DNA of 64,000 bases from Streptomyces sp. NBC_00510 (GCA_036013505.1 CP107851.1:4473501-4537500), one strand, 5' to 3'. Shown: positions 37,632 to 46,845, counted from the stretch's first letter. Notes: a model not told the origin generated them from the sequence alone. Numbers and translations: made by a program.

Positions 37632-38576
37632 GTGAACGAGCAGCGTGCCGGTCTGCTGTACGGATTCGCCGCCTACGGGCTCTGGGGGCTCTTCCCCCTC
37701 TACTGGCCGCTCCTCGAACCGTCCGGCGCGGGCGAGATCCTCGCCCACCGCATGGTCTGGTCGCTGGTCGTCGTCTCCCTCGTACTGCTGGTGATGCGCC
37801 GCTGGGCGTGGGTCCCCGAACTCCTGCGCCAGCCGCGGCGGCTGGCGCTGCTGGCCGTGGCCGCGGCCGTCATATCCGTGAACTGGGGCCTGTACATCTG
37901 GGGCGTCAACAGCGGCCACGTCGTCGAGACCTCGCTGGGCTACTTCATCAACCCGCTCGTCACCATCGGCCTCGGCGTCCTCGTCCTGCACGAGCGGCTG
38001 CGTCCCGCGCAGTGGGCCGCCGTGGGCGTCGGTGCCGCCGCCGTCCTGGTGCTGACCCTGGGCTACGGGCGGCTGCCCTGGATCGCGCTGACCCTGGCCT
38101 GCTCCTTCGCCACCTACGGCTTCATCAAGAAGAAGGTCGGCATGGGCGGCCTGGAGTCGCTGGCGGCCGAGACGGCCCTCCAGTTCCTGCCGGCGCTCGG
38201 CTACCTGGCCTTCCTCGGCACCCGCGGCGACACCACCTTCGCCTCGCACGGGGCCGGCCACGCCGCCCTGCTCGCCGCGTGCGGCGTCGTCACCGCGGTG
38301 CCGCTGATCTGCTTCGGCGCGGCGGCCATCCGCATCCCGCTGAGCATGCTGGGGCTGCTGCAGTACCTCGCGCCGGTCTTCCAGTTCGGGCTCGGACTGC
38401 TCTGGTTCCACGAGGAGATGCCGGCCGAGCGCTGGGCCGGCTTCGCCCTCGTCTGGCTCGCCCTGGCCCTGCTGACCTGGGACGCGCTGCGCGCCGCGCG
38501 GCGCGGCCGGATCGCGGTGCGCGACGCCGCGGTGGTGCCCGGCGAGGCGGCGCCGCGCGGGGCCGTCACCGGCTGA
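37632..38576 (+). CDS. rarD: RarD-type EamA transporter
   Basis: 314 residues with ten membrane helices in two EamA halves. GLLYGFAAYGLWGLFPLYWPLL and EILAHRMVWSLVVVSLVL at the start, SVNWGLYIWGVNSGHVVETSLGYFINPLVTIGLGVLVLHERL in the middle and QYLAPVFQFGLGLLWFHEEMP late are family hallmarks. GTG start with GGGAGGA. Members are annotated as chloramphenicol-sensitivity proteins, but the true substrate is usually unknown. Monocistronic. Confidence 0.9.
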   Translation: MNEQRAGLLYGFAAYGLWGLFPLYWPLLEPSGAGEILAHRMVWSLVVVSLVLLVMRRWAWVPELLRQPRRLALLAVAAAVISVNWGLYIWGVNSGHVVETSLGYFINPLVTIGLGVLVLHERLRPAQWAAVGVGAAAVLVLTLGYGRLPWIALTLACSFATYGFIKKKVGMGGLESLAAETALQFLPALGYLAFLGTRGDTTFASHGAGHAALLAACGVVTAVPLICFGAAAIRIPLSMLGLLQYLAPVFQFGLGLLWFHEEMPAERWAGFALVWLALALLTWDALRAARRGRIAVRDAAVVPGEAAPRGAVTG

Positions 38577-38613
38577 GCGGCGTTCACGCACGGGCGCGCG
38601 GGGCGCACGGTCA

Positions 38614-39228
38614 CTAGCCTTCCGGCGCCTCGTACGCCTGTCTGCGGGAGCGGTGGGCACGGACCTTGTGGCGGTTGCCGCAGTGCTCCATGGAGCACCA
38701 GCGACGCCGGCCGGGGCGTGAGGTGTCCACGAAGACCAGTCGGCAGTCGTGGGCGGAGCATTCGCGGACGCGGTCGGCGTGGGGGCCGGAGAAGAGCTCC
38801 ACCGCGTCCCGGGCGACGGCCGCCAGCACCTGGGTGCCGGTGATCGGGGTACGCCAGGTGCGGCCCCCGTTGGGGGCGAGACGCAGGGCGGGGGGACGCC
38901 AGGCGGCGGCCTCGTTGAGGACAACGAGGTCCGGGGCGGGGAGGGGTTCCCCGTGGACGCGGGCGACGGCGATGTGCCAGAGCGCGTCGCGCAGGTAGCG
39001 GGCCGCGGCGACGTCCTCCGGGGAGACGGCGAGGCCGCCCGGCTCGGGGCGCAGCCGGGACGCCACGGCCCAGCGGACCAGGTCGCCGGGCTCGTGGAGG
39101 ACCTCGTGGCGCGCGTAGGCGCCGGGGCCGCCCGTGGGCAGCAGCTCCAGGCCGAGCGCGCCCGGATCGAAGCGGTAGGCGACTCCTTCGGATGAATGGA
39201 GGACCAGACCGATTGCGGGCTCCGTCAC
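38614..39228 (-). CDS. CGNR zinc-finger regulator (ABATE domain), leaderless start
   Basis: 204 residues. The ABATE domain (about 1-145) is followed by the zinc finger ECSAHDC...RRWCSMEHCGNRHKVRAHR, the CGNR signature. These are predicted transcription regulators. The GTG start at 39228 has no ribosome site; a TATATT -10 box at 39240-39235 puts transcription start at the GTG itself, and a perfect palindrome covers the -10. Leaderless, probably self-regulated expression is the best reading. Confidence 0.85.
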   Translation of the reverse strand: MTEPAIGLVLHSSEGVAYRFDPGALGLELLPTGGPGAYARHEVLHEPGDLVRWAVASRLRPEPGGLAVSPEDVAAARYLRDALWHIAVARVHGEPLPAPDLVVLNEAAAWRPPALRLAPNGGRTWRTPITGTQVLAAVARDAVELFSGPHADRVRECSAHDCRLVFVDTSRPGRRRWCSMEHCGNRHKVRAHRSRRQAYEAPEG

Positions 39229-39249
39229 GTAACCAATATAACTGGTTAC
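39229..39249. promoter_or_regulatory. Operator-promoter of the CGNR gene
   Basis: GTAACCA (39229-39235) and TGGTTAC (39243-39249) form a perfect 7-bp inverted repeat around AT-rich ATATAAC. It abuts the GTG start and includes TATATT on the minus strand. Confidence 0.75.
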
Positions 39250-39293
39250 AGACCGGCCGAGGGCCGGAGGAGACGCGAACGAGGGGGCTCGGC

Positions 39294-39743
39294 ATGGCGG
39301 TTCACTGGAAGCTCGTGATCGACGCGGCGGATCCGCACCGGCAGGCCGCTTTCTGGGCGGAGGCCCTGGAGTACACGCTCGAGGACCACAGCGTGCTGAT
39401 CGGGAAGTTGCTGGGGTTCGGCGCCGTGACGGAGGACGTCCTGACGGAGGCGGCCGGCCGCAAGGCCTGGCGGGACCTGGCCGCCGTGCGCCACCCCGAC
39501 GACCCCCACGACGAGGAGAAGGGCTCGGGCCTCGGGCGGCGCATCCTCTTCCAGCGGGTGCCCGAGGCCAAGACGGTGAAGAACCGGCTGCACATCGACC
39601 TCCACCCGGGCACCGGACGGCTGGAGGCGGAAGTGGCCCGGCTGGAAGGGCTCGGCGCGACGGTGCTGCGGCGGATAGCGGAGCCCTCCGGCACCTGGGT
39701 CACCATGGCCGACCCGGAGGGGAACGAGTTCGACGTCGAGTAG
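39294..39743 (+). CDS. VOC-family (glyoxalase-like) protein
   Basis: 149 residues from ATG 39294 (GAGGGGG upstream). WKLVIDAADPHRQAAFWAEALEY opens the first VOC beta-alpha-beta unit, LHIDLHPG supplies the mid-domain metal-side His and MADPEGNEFDVE ends the fold. This is the glyoxalase-like subgroup often found beside CGNR or MarR regulators. Enzyme, binding or resistance role cannot be decided. Divergent to the CGNR regulator, which may control it. Confidence 0.85.
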   Translation: MAVHWKLVIDAADPHRQAAFWAEALEYTLEDHSVLIGKLLGFGAVTEDVLTEAAGRKAWRDLAAVRHPDDPHDEEKGSGLGRRILFQRVPEAKTVKNRLHIDLHPGTGRLEAEVARLEGLGATVLRRIAEPSGTWVTMADPEGNEFDVE

Positions 39744-39802
39744 CCCGCCGGCCCTCCGGCACTCGCCTTGACGGCGGGGGCGGCGCGGTGACAACATCTC
39801 CA

Positions 39803-39827
39803 TGCGTACGCAACTAATGCATACGCA
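39803..39827. promoter_or_regulatory. Two palindromic decamers before the FMN-reductase gene
   Basis: TGCGTACGCA (39803-39812) and TGCATACGCA (39818-39827) lie 15 bp apart; the second overlaps the AAGGAGA ribosome site (39827-39833). Occupancy would block translation start or a promoter there. Regulator unknown. Confidence 0.6.
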
Positions 39828-39840
39828 AGGAGATGACGGG

Positions 39841-40398
39841 GTGTCGGACTCAGAGCGGACCTTCCTGTTCCTGGTGGGAAGCAGCCGCGCCGACGGCAAC
39901 ACGGAGATGTTGGCGCGGCACGCCGCCGAGCAGCTTCCGCCCGCGGTGGACCGGCGCTGGCTGCGACTGAAGGACCTGCCGCTGCCGCTCTTCGAGGACC
40001 TCCGGCACGACGGCGAGGGCCGCTATCCCGCACCGTCGGGGCACGCCGCGACACTCCTGGAGGCCACTTTGGCGGCCACCGACATCGTGGTGGTCTCCCC
40101 CCTGTACTGGTACAGCGTCTCGACCAGCACCAAGCTCTACCTGGACCACTGGTCGGGCTGGATGCGGGTGCCGGGGCTGGACTTCCTGGAGCGGATGCGC
40201 GGCAAGACCCTGTGGTCGGTGACCGTGCACGGCGGCCAGGACCCGGCGACGGCCGCCCCGCTGGTGGGGACGCTGCGCCACACGGCCGACTACGCCGGGA
40301 TGCGCTGGGGCGGGGCGCTGCTGGGCTACGGCACCCGGCCGGGTGACGTGCTGAGGGACACGGCGGCCCTGGGCCGGGCCAAGACCTTCTTCAGCTGA
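39841..40398 (+). CDS. NAD(P)H-dependent FMN reductase (flavodoxin-like)
   Basis: 185 residues from GTG 39841. FLFLVGSSRADGNTEMLAR is the phosphate loop, and SPLYWYSVSTSTKLYLDHW the FMN loop of the flavodoxin-like FMN_red family. TLWSVTVHGGQDP follows. Likely reduces FMN or quinones with NADPH. The first decamer palindrome overlaps an alternative upstream ATG at 39802, which I do not favour because AAGGAGA is correctly spaced for the GTG. Confidence 0.85.
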   Translation: MSDSERTFLFLVGSSRADGNTEMLARHAAEQLPPAVDRRWLRLKDLPLPLFEDLRHDGEGRYPAPSGHAATLLEATLAATDIVVVSPLYWYSVSTSTKLYLDHWSGWMRVPGLDFLERMRGKTLWSVTVHGGQDPATAAPLVGTLRHTADYAGMRWGGALLGYGTRPGDVLRDTAALGRAKTFFS

Positions 40399-40408
40399 CC
40401 GGCGGGGG

Positions 40409-41281
40409 TCAGGCCGTGATGTCGCGGGTGGTGAAGCGGGCCCAGGCCGCGGAGCCGAACACGGCGACGTAGAGGGCCTGGAGCTGGAAGTTGCTGCGCA
40501 TCTCGTCCCAGTAGACGGGGTCGCGGACCAGGTCGGCGAAGCTCAGCCAGTAGTGGGGGAAGAGGTAGGGCTGCACGGCGTGCAGTTGGGGGATGGTGTC
40601 GACGATCTGCACGGTGATCAGCAGGCCCACGGTGGTGGCCATGGCGGCGATGCCGCTGTCGGTGAGCGTGGAGATGAACAGGCCCAGCGCGGCGATGCCG
40701 GTGAGCGAGGCGGCCACGACCAGGGCGACCAGCAGGGCGCGCAACAGCCCCTCGGAGAAGGGGACCGTCGTACCCGACAGCAGGGTGACGTCGCCGAGCG
40801 GGAAGAGCAAGGCACCGGTCACCAGTGCCGAGACGGCCACGACGAGGGTGCCGATCAGGCAGAAGGCCAGGACGGAGGCGTATTTGGAGACCAGCAGACG
40901 GGTGCGCCCGGCCGGGGCAACCAGCAGATAGCGCAGGGTGCCCGCGTTGGCCTCGCCGGCGACGGCGTCTCCGGCCACGACACCGATCGCCATGGGGAGG
41001 AAGAAGGGCAGCGTCGCGGCGAGCGAGGCGAAGACCAGGAAGAGGCCGTTGTTGGTGATCAGCGCGACGAAGGCCGGGCCGTCGCCGCCCCCGCCGCCGG
41101 CCGAGCCGCCGTCACCGGTCTCGATCCGCACCGCGATCCCGATGAGCACCGGGACCCCGGCCAGGACGGCCAGCAGGGCCAGGGTGCGCCAGCGGCGCAG
41201 CACGGTCACCAGTTCGCTACGGAACAGCCCGAGCGAGCGGATCGGCCACACCGACCTGGTCAGGGTGTCAGCCTGCGACAT
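40409..41281 (-). CDS. ABC-2 type transporter permease
   Basis: 290 residues with six helices, beginning SLGLFRSELVTVLRRWRTLALLAVLAGVPVLIGIAV. GVVAGDAVAGEANAGTLRYLLVAPAGRTRLLVSKY is the conserved ABC-2 segment after helix 2. It overlaps the ATPase gene by 14 bp and should form a 2+2 exporter with it. A Gly/Asp loop (GDGGSAGGGGGDGPA) faces outward. Substrate unknown. Confidence 0.9.
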   Translation of the reverse strand: MSQADTLTRSVWPIRSLGLFRSELVTVLRRWRTLALLAVLAGVPVLIGIAVRIETGDGGSAGGGGGDGPAFVALITNNGLFLVFASLAATLPFFLPMAIGVVAGDAVAGEANAGTLRYLLVAPAGRTRLLVSKYASVLAFCLIGTLVVAVSALVTGALLFPLGDVTLLSGTTVPFSEGLLRALLVALVVAASLTGIAALGLFISTLTDSGIAAMATTVGLLITVQIVDTIPQLHAVQPYLFPHYWLSFADLVRDPVYWDEMRSNFQLQALYVAVFGSAAWARFTTRDITA

Positions 41282-42233
41282 CGAAGCCCTCTCCGGTCAG
41301 CGCGACGAACGCGTCCTCCAGTGACGCCCGTTCGACGCCGAAGCCGCGGACGCGGACCCCGGCGGCGACCAGTGCGGCGTTGAGGTCGGCCAGTTCGGGG
41401 AGTGCCGCGGGGTCCTGCGGCAGTTCCCCGGTGACCCGGTCGCCCTCGGCGGCCAGGCCGGTGACCCCCTGCTCCTTCAGGACCCGCACCGCCTCGGCGG
41501 GGTCGGGGGTGGTGACCACCAGGCGTCCGGCGGAGGAGAGCGCCTCCACCGGGCCCTGGGTGATCAGCCGGCCGCGGGACATCACGGCGGCATGGGTGCA
41601 GACCTGTTCGATCTCGTCGAGGAGGTGGGAGGAGAGGAACACCGTGGTGCCGTCCGCCGCCAGCTCGCGGACGAGCGAGCGGATCTCCCGCATGCCCTGC
41701 GGGTCCAGGCCGTTGGTGGGCTCGTCCAGCACCAGCAGGTCGCGGGGCCGCAGCAGCGCGGCGGCCAGGCCGAGCCGCTGCTTCATGCCGAGGGAGTAGG
41801 CGCGCGCCTTCTTGCCCGCGGCGGCGGCCAGGCCGACCCTCTCCAGGGCCGCGTCGACCCGGTCCCCGCGGGTGCGGGGACCGGCGGTCGGATCGGCCGC
41901 GTCGAAGCGCAGCAGGTTGTCACGGCCGGAGAGGAAGCCGTAGAGGGCGGGGCCCTCGATCAGCGCGCCCACGCGCGGCAAGACGCTGCGCACCGCGCGC
42001 GGCATGGGCTCGCCGAGTACCCGCGCCGTGCCGGAGGTCGGGGCGATGAGCCCCATGAGCATGCGGATCGTCGTCGTCTTCCCGGAGCCGTTGGGCCCCA
42101 GGAAGCCGAAGACGCTGCCCCGGGGGACGGCCAGGTCGAGGCCGTCGACGGCGAGCTGTCCGCCGCGGTACCTCTTGGTGAGTCCGCTCGTGGAGATCGC
42201 GTGCTCACCGGTCTCGGCGGACGGCTCCCCCAT
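41268..42233 (-). CDS. ABC transporter ATP-binding protein
   Basis: 321 residues. Walker A GPNGSGKTTTIRML, signature YSLGMKQRLGLAAALL, Walker B LLVLDEPTNGLDPQGM and the switch His in VFLSSHLLDEIEQ. The C-terminal 80 residues match the DrrA/CcmA-like DUF4162 region. ATG start at 42233 lies 40 bp after the LolA-like gene, so the three genes are likely one transcript. Probably exports a lipid, lipoprotein or antibiotic. Confidence 0.92.
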   Translation of the reverse strand: MGEPSAETGEHAISTSGLTKRYRGGQLAVDGLDLAVPRGSVFGFLGPNGSGKTTTIRMLMGLIAPTSGTARVLGEPMPRAVRSVLPRVGALIEGPALYGFLSGRDNLLRFDAADPTAGPRTRGDRVDAALERVGLAAAAGKKARAYSLGMKQRLGLAAALLRPRDLLVLDEPTNGLDPQGMREIRSLVRELAADGTTVFLSSHLLDEIEQVCTHAAVMSRGRLITQGPVEALSSAGRLVVTTPDPAEAVRVLKEQGVTGLAAEGDRVTGELPQDPAALPELADLNAALVAAGVRVRGFGVERASLEDAFVALTGEGFDVAG

Positions 42234-42273
42234 CGGCGCTCCTTCGGTCTGTGCCGGTGCCCTGCTCCGGGCC

Positions 42274-43551
42274 CTACTCGGCGGCCGCGTCGGCGGCCTT
42301 GATCAGGGCGTCCTGGGTCACGGTGCCCACGTAGACCTTGCCGCTGTCGGTGATCAGGGCGTTCACCAGGCGGGTGCCGACCACCGTGCCGGTGCCGAAC
42401 TCGCCCTTGACCTCCTTGCCGAAGGTGCCGAGCAGCCCCTGTCCGCCGAGGCCCGGGGCCTTGTCCCCGCCCTCGGACGGGCCGGCGTTCAGCGCCTCCT
42501 GAGGCAGCTTCAGCTCGGCGATCGAGTCCCAGCCCTTGCCGAGGACGCCGAGGCCCTCCAGACCGTCCAGGCCGCCGAGGTCACCGAACTCCTCGTGCGC
42601 CCCGCGGGCCTCCCGCCCGGCCTTCCCGTCCGCCGTCCCGTCCGCCTTCTCGCCGGCCTTCTCCGTCGTCACCTTCGCGCCCTTCGGCGGGGTGAAGTCG
42701 AAGACCGAGGCGGCGGGCCGGGAGAAGTCGACCTTGGTGAAGGCGACGTCGACGATGGCCTTGCCGCCGCCCCTCGGGGCGAGGGTGAACTTCAGCGGCA
42801 CACCGGTGCCGGCGTCCACGCCGATCCGGATCGACCCGACCGTGGAGTCGGTGGCCTTGGGCCTGACCACCAGCTGGTAGGCGTCCCGCCCGGCGATGCG
42901 CGCGGTGCCGTCCACCGTGACGGTGGAGCTGTCGTCCGCCGCGTCGAGGATCTTCTTCGCGGCTTCCTGCGGGGTGGCCGGCCAGCCCTCGGGCAGTTCT
43001 CGGTCGCCCTTGGCCTGGTCCTCACCCTGCGCCTCCCGCGGGAGACCGGTGAGGTGGTAGGCCTGGTTGCTGCCGCTGTCGTAGGCCCAGACCTCGTCAC
43101 CGCTGTGGATGAGGCTGTACTCCGCGGCGTTCTGGACGATCGACACCTTCTGCTTCTGCGGGCCGTCGGCCGCCACGCGCAGGGTGTGGGAGCCGGCCAG
43201 CAGCTGGGTCAGCTGCTCCTTCGGGTCGGCCGAGGAGTCGCCGCGGCCGCCACCACCGCCGCCGAAGGGCCCACCGGCGCCCGTGGCGCCGGTCAGCAGG
43301 GCCGGCAGGCCGAAGTCCGTGCTGATGCGGACCGAGCCGGAGATCGTCTGGGTGTCCGAGGCCGCGACCTTCGCGATCAGCTCCTCGGCCGTGATCCCGG
43401 GCAGATCCGGGCTGCCCGCGTTCGCGAGCGCCGGTACGAGCCCGATGGTCGCCGCGGCGACTCCCGCCGCCGCCACCGGGACCGCGTAACGTATCGCCTT
43501 GGTCCGGCGCCGGGGCTCCCGGTCGTCGTCCATGGGCTGGATGGGTGCCAT
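42274..43551 (-). CDS. LolA-like/DUF2092 exported protein
   Basis: 425 residues. Membrane anchor or uncleaved signal AIRYAVPVAAAGVAAATIGLVPALA (about 19-43), then a large LolA/LolB-like beta-barrel region (AYDSGSNQAYHLTGLP, TARIAGRDAYQLVVRPK, GVPLKFTLAPRGGG) and a low-complexity linker (KAGEKADGTADGKAG) in the second half. In Gram-positives such proteins are lipid-binding partners of ABC systems or of sigma-E-type signalling. It precedes the ABC genes. Role in supplying substrate to that transporter is inference. Confidence 0.8.
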   Translation of the reverse strand: MAPIQPMDDDREPRRRTKAIRYAVPVAAAGVAAATIGLVPALANAGSPDLPGITAEELIAKVAASDTQTISGSVRISTDFGLPALLTGATGAGGPFGGGGGGRGDSSADPKEQLTQLLAGSHTLRVAADGPQKQKVSIVQNAAEYSLIHSGDEVWAYDSGSNQAYHLTGLPREAQGEDQAKGDRELPEGWPATPQEAAKKILDAADDSSTVTVDGTARIAGRDAYQLVVRPKATDSTVGSIRIGVDAGTGVPLKFTLAPRGGGKAIVDVAFTKVDFSRPAASVFDFTPPKGAKVTTEKAGEKADGTADGKAGREARGAHEEFGDLGGLDGLEGLGVLGKGWDSIAELKLPQEALNAGPSEGGDKAPGLGGQGLLGTFGKEVKGEFGTGTVVGTRLVNALITDSGKVYVGTVTQDALIKAADAAAE

Positions 43552-43815
43552 TACGTCCCTACCTCCGTTGTCAACGGCGGGTTCCCGTCATCGTCGCACT
43601 CGTCCACCTCGGGCCATTGTCACCCGATCCGCCGTGTGGTGGTGCCTCTTATCCCATCAATCCGGCCACTCAGGCGCATCGCCCGCCGGGATCAACTCGG
43701 CATACACCTCTGGGATGACGATCCCTGACAACGGCTCAGGGCGGAAGGCGCCCTTCGCCCCCGGTGACCGCTCGGGCGCCGGGGGACGGCCGTCCGGGTC
43801 ACCTCCCGGGCCGGC
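43552..43815. other. 264-bp intergenic region, LolA gene promoter side
   Basis: It holds the upstream region of the LolA-like gene (minus strand) and the tail of the polyprenyl synthase transcript. GC hairpin potential near 43785-43815 may end the latter. No recognisable operator seen. Confidence 0.4.
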
Positions 43816-44838
43816 CTAGCCCGCGCGGTGCACCACGGCCTCGCAGAGCCCCTCCAGGGCCTGCTTGGCGGCACAGCCGGGGAGCGGTGCCAGCAGGGCC
43901 CGCGCCTCGTCCGCGTAGCGCACGGTGTCGCGCCGGGCCTGCTCCAGCGCCGGATGGGCGCGCATCAGCTCCAGCGCCTCGGCGTGCCGCCGGTCGTCCG
44001 TCAGATCGCCGTCCAGCAGTTCGCACAGCCGCAGGTCGTCCGCCGAGGCGAATCCGTCGGCCTTGGCCACGGCCGAACGCAGGTGCAGCACGGGCAGGGT
44101 CGGCACGCCCTCGCGCAGGTCCGTGCCCGGGGTCTTGCCGGACTCGTGCGAGTCGCTGGCGATGTCCAGCACGTCGTCGGCGAGCTGGAAGGCCGTGCCG
44201 ACGCGCTCCCCGTACTGGGTGAGGATGTCGACGACGCTCTCGTCCGCGCCGGACATCATGGCGCCGAAGCGGCACGAGACGGCGATCAGCGAACTCGTCT
44301 TGCCGGCGATCACTTCCAGGTAGTGGTCGATCGGGTCGCGTCCGTCGCGCGGGCCGACGGTCTCCAGGATCTGACCGGTGACCAGCCGCTCGAAGGCCTC
44401 GGCCTGGATGCGTACGGCCTCCGGCCCGAGGTCGGCCAGTATGTGCGAGGCCTTGGAGAACAGGAAGTCGCCGGTCAGCACGGCGACCGAGTTGTCCCAG
44501 CGGGCGTTGGCGCTCGGCACGCCGCGGCGCACCGCGGCCTCGTCCATGACGTCGTCGTGGTACAGCGTCGCCAGGTGCGTCAGCTCCACCACCACGGCCG
44601 ACGGCACGATGCCGGGCGCGTGCGGATCGCCGAACTGGGCGGCCAGCAGCGACAGCAGCGGACGGAACCGCTTCCCGCCCGCGTGCACGAGGTGGCGGGC
44701 CGCCTCCGTGATGAACGGCACATCGCTCTTGGTGGCCTCCAGGAGGCCTGCCTCGACGGCGGACAGCCCGGCCCGGACGGCGGACTCGAGGTCCTCGTCC
44801 ATTACGCTCAGCCCGAAGGGCCCGACGACGGTCGTCAC
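43816..44838 (-). CDS. Long-chain polyprenyl diphosphate synthase
   Basis: 340 residues from GTG 44838 (AGGAGA upstream); the ATG at 44865 would put the ribosome site inside the gene. First aspartate-rich motif DDVMD at 95-99 and second DDVLD at 221-225, with GGKRFRP and GKTSSL motifs. Small residues before DDVMD (ATLYH) allow a long chain, so a hepta- to nonaprenyl product is likely, the side chain of menaquinone. Next to nuoN of the full complex I operon, whose electron acceptor is menaquinone. Confidence 0.9.
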   Translation of the reverse strand: MTTVVGPFGLSVMDEDLESAVRAGLSAVEAGLLEATKSDVPFITEAARHLVHAGGKRFRPLLSLLAAQFGDPHAPGIVPSAVVVELTHLATLYHDDVMDEAAVRRGVPSANARWDNSVAVLTGDFLFSKASHILADLGPEAVRIQAEAFERLVTGQILETVGPRDGRDPIDHYLEVIAGKTSSLIAVSCRFGAMMSGADESVVDILTQYGERVGTAFQLADDVLDIASDSHESGKTPGTDLREGVPTLPVLHLRSAVAKADGFASADDLRLCELLDGDLTDDRRHAEALELMRAHPALEQARRDTVRYADEARALLAPLPGCAAKQALEGLCEAVVHRAG

Positions 44839-45192
44839 CTGGGATTCTCCTGTCGCTGAGATCACTTCTGCGGCTTGCGGCGTGGCGCTGCACTACACCT
44901 GGCAGAGTAACCGGTCGCCTCTCGATCACTGCGAGGGCATGGCCCCCGCGGGCCACTACGCCCGGTTTTGCCCGCGTGTACGGCCGGTCCTTTCCGGTAC
45001 CACGCCCGGCCGCGGGGCCTCACCGCCGCCTCGCACACGCCCCCGCACGGCACCCGGAGCGGGCTCCGCGAGGGGCCTCCGTCGCTCTCCCGCCTTCCCC
45101 GCGAGCCGCCCGCCATGCCGAACGGCGCGGCCCCCGCCAAGTGCGGGGAGCCGCGCCGTGGATGGCCGCACGGGCAGGGCCGTGCGGTGGGG
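44839..45192. terminator. Gap with stacked terminators of the nuo operon
   Basis: 354 bp. Two hairpins follow nuoN on the minus strand: 45166-45187 (CCGCACGG/CCGTGCGG) and 45124-45157 (GGCGCGGCCCCCGC with a near-complement). The rest (44839-45120) should contain the promoter of the polyprenyl synthase. I saw no other gene. Confidence 0.6.
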
Positions 45193-46845
45193 TCAGCGGA
45201 CGAAGACGCCCGCCTGGCTCGCGAGGTCCAGGAAGTACTGGGGCGCGACACCCAGCACGAGGGTGACCGCCACGCCCAGTGCGATGGCCGTGGACGTCAG
45301 CGGCGAGGGCACGGCGACCGTGGGACCGTCGGCCTTGGGCTCGCTGAAGAACATGAGCACGATGACCCGGATGTAGAAGAACGCCGCGATGGCGGACGAG
45401 ATCACACCCACGATCACCAGCGGCACCGCCCCGCCCTGCGCGGCGGCGCTGAAGACCGCGAACTTCCCGGCGAAGCCGGACGTCAGCGGGATGCCGGCGA
45501 AGGCGAGCAGGAAGACCGCGAAGACCGCGGCCACCAGCGGGGAGCGCCGTCCCAGGCCCGCCCAGCGCGACAGATGCGTGGCCTCCCCGCCGGCGTCGCG
45601 CACCAGCGTGACGACGGCGAAGGCGCCCAGCGTCACGAAGGAGTACGCCGCCAGGTAGAAGAGCACCGAGGAGATGCCCTCCGGCGTGGTCGCGATGACA
45701 CCGGCCAGGATGAAGCCGGCGTGCGCGATCGAGGAGTACGCGAGCAGGCGCTTCACGTCGGTCTGGGTGACCGCGACGATCGCGCCGACCAGCATCGTGA
45801 GGATCGCCACGCCCCACAGCACCGGCCGCCAGTCCCAGCGCAGCTCCGGCAGGACCACGTAGAGCAGTCGCAGCAGCGCGCCGAAGGCGGCGACCTTGGT
45901 GGCCGCGGCCATGAAGCCGGTGACCGGGGTCGGAGCGCCCTCGTAGACGTCCGGCGTCCACATGTGGAACGGCACGGCGCCCACCTTGAACAGCAGGCCC
46001 ATGCCGACCAGCGCGGCACCGATCAGCAGCAGCGCGTCGTTGCCCGCGGAGTCGGCCAGCGCCGGGTTGAGCTTGGCGGTGCCGTCCACGACCGACGCGA
46101 TGCCGGAGTAGGAGACGGTGCCCGCGTAGCCGTACAGCAGGGCGATGCCGAACAGCAGGAAGGCGGAGGAGAAGGCGCCCAGCAGGAAGTACTTGACCGC
46201 CGCCTCCTGCGACATCACACGCCGCCGCCGGGCGAGGGCGCAGAGCAGGTAGAGCGGGAGGGAGAAGACCTCCAGGGCCACGAAGAGCGTCAGCAGGTCG
46301 TTGGCCGCCGGGAAGATCAGCATGCCGCCGACGGCGAACATCAGCAGCGGGAAGACCTCGGTGGTGGTGAAACCGGCCTTGACGGCGTTCTTCTCCTGGT
46401 CGCTGCCCGGCACCGCGGAGCCCTGTGCGGCGAAGGAGTCGACGTGCCGGCCGTGCGCCTTGGGGTCGAGCCGGCGCTCGGCGAAGGTGAACACCCCGAC
46501 CAGGCCCACCAGCAGGATCGTGCCCTGCAGGAAGAGGGCCGGGCCGTCGACGGCGACCGCGCCCATGGCGGCGATGTGGGCCTTCGTCGTGGCGTAGCCG
46601 CCCGCCGCGAGCGCCACGACCGCGGCGAAGGCGGAGGCCATGCCGACGACCGCGAGGCCGACCTGCCCGGTGTAGCGCAGGCGCCGCGGCAGGAACGCCT
46701 CAATGAGGATGCCGAGGATGGCCACACCGAAGACGATCAGGACCGGAGCCAGCTGGGCGTACTCGATCTTCGGCGCGTTGATCTTGTCGGCGGCGAGCGG
46801 TGCCGCCGTTGTCCACAGGCTGTGGACGGCAACTGTGCTGCTCAC
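45193..46845 (-). CDS. nuoN: NADH-quinone oxidoreductase subunit N (full operon)
   Basis: 550 residues, proton-pumping antiporter-like subunit. LLTLFVALEVFSLPLYLLCALARRR (TM5 Glu) and LLFKVGAVPFHMWTPDVYEGAPTPVTGFMAAATK (TM7/8) are diagnostic. GTG start overlaps the nuoM stop by 4 bp. Last gene of the 14-gene operon, followed by hairpins. About 50 residues longer than the second-cluster NuoN because of an insert after AERRLDPKAHGRHVDSFA. Confidence 0.93.
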   Translation of the reverse strand: MSSTVAVHSLWTTAAPLAADKINAPKIEYAQLAPVLIVFGVAILGILIEAFLPRRLRYTGQVGLAVVGMASAFAAVVALAAGGYATTKAHIAAMGAVAVDGPALFLQGTILLVGLVGVFTFAERRLDPKAHGRHVDSFAAQGSAVPGSDQEKNAVKAGFTTTEVFPLLMFAVGGMLIFPAANDLLTLFVALEVFSLPLYLLCALARRRRVMSQEAAVKYFLLGAFSSAFLLFGIALLYGYAGTVSYSGIASVVDGTAKLNPALADSAGNDALLLIGAALVGMGLLFKVGAVPFHMWTPDVYEGAPTPVTGFMAAATKVAAFGALLRLLYVVLPELRWDWRPVLWGVAILTMLVGAIVAVTQTDVKRLLAYSSIAHAGFILAGVIATTPEGISSVLFYLAAYSFVTLGAFAVVTLVRDAGGEATHLSRWAGLGRRSPLVAAVFAVFLLAFAGIPLTSGFAGKFAVFSAAAQGGAVPLVIVGVISSAIAAFFYIRVIVLMFFSEPKADGPTVAVPSPLTSTAIALGVAVTLVLGVAPQYFLDLASQAGVFVR

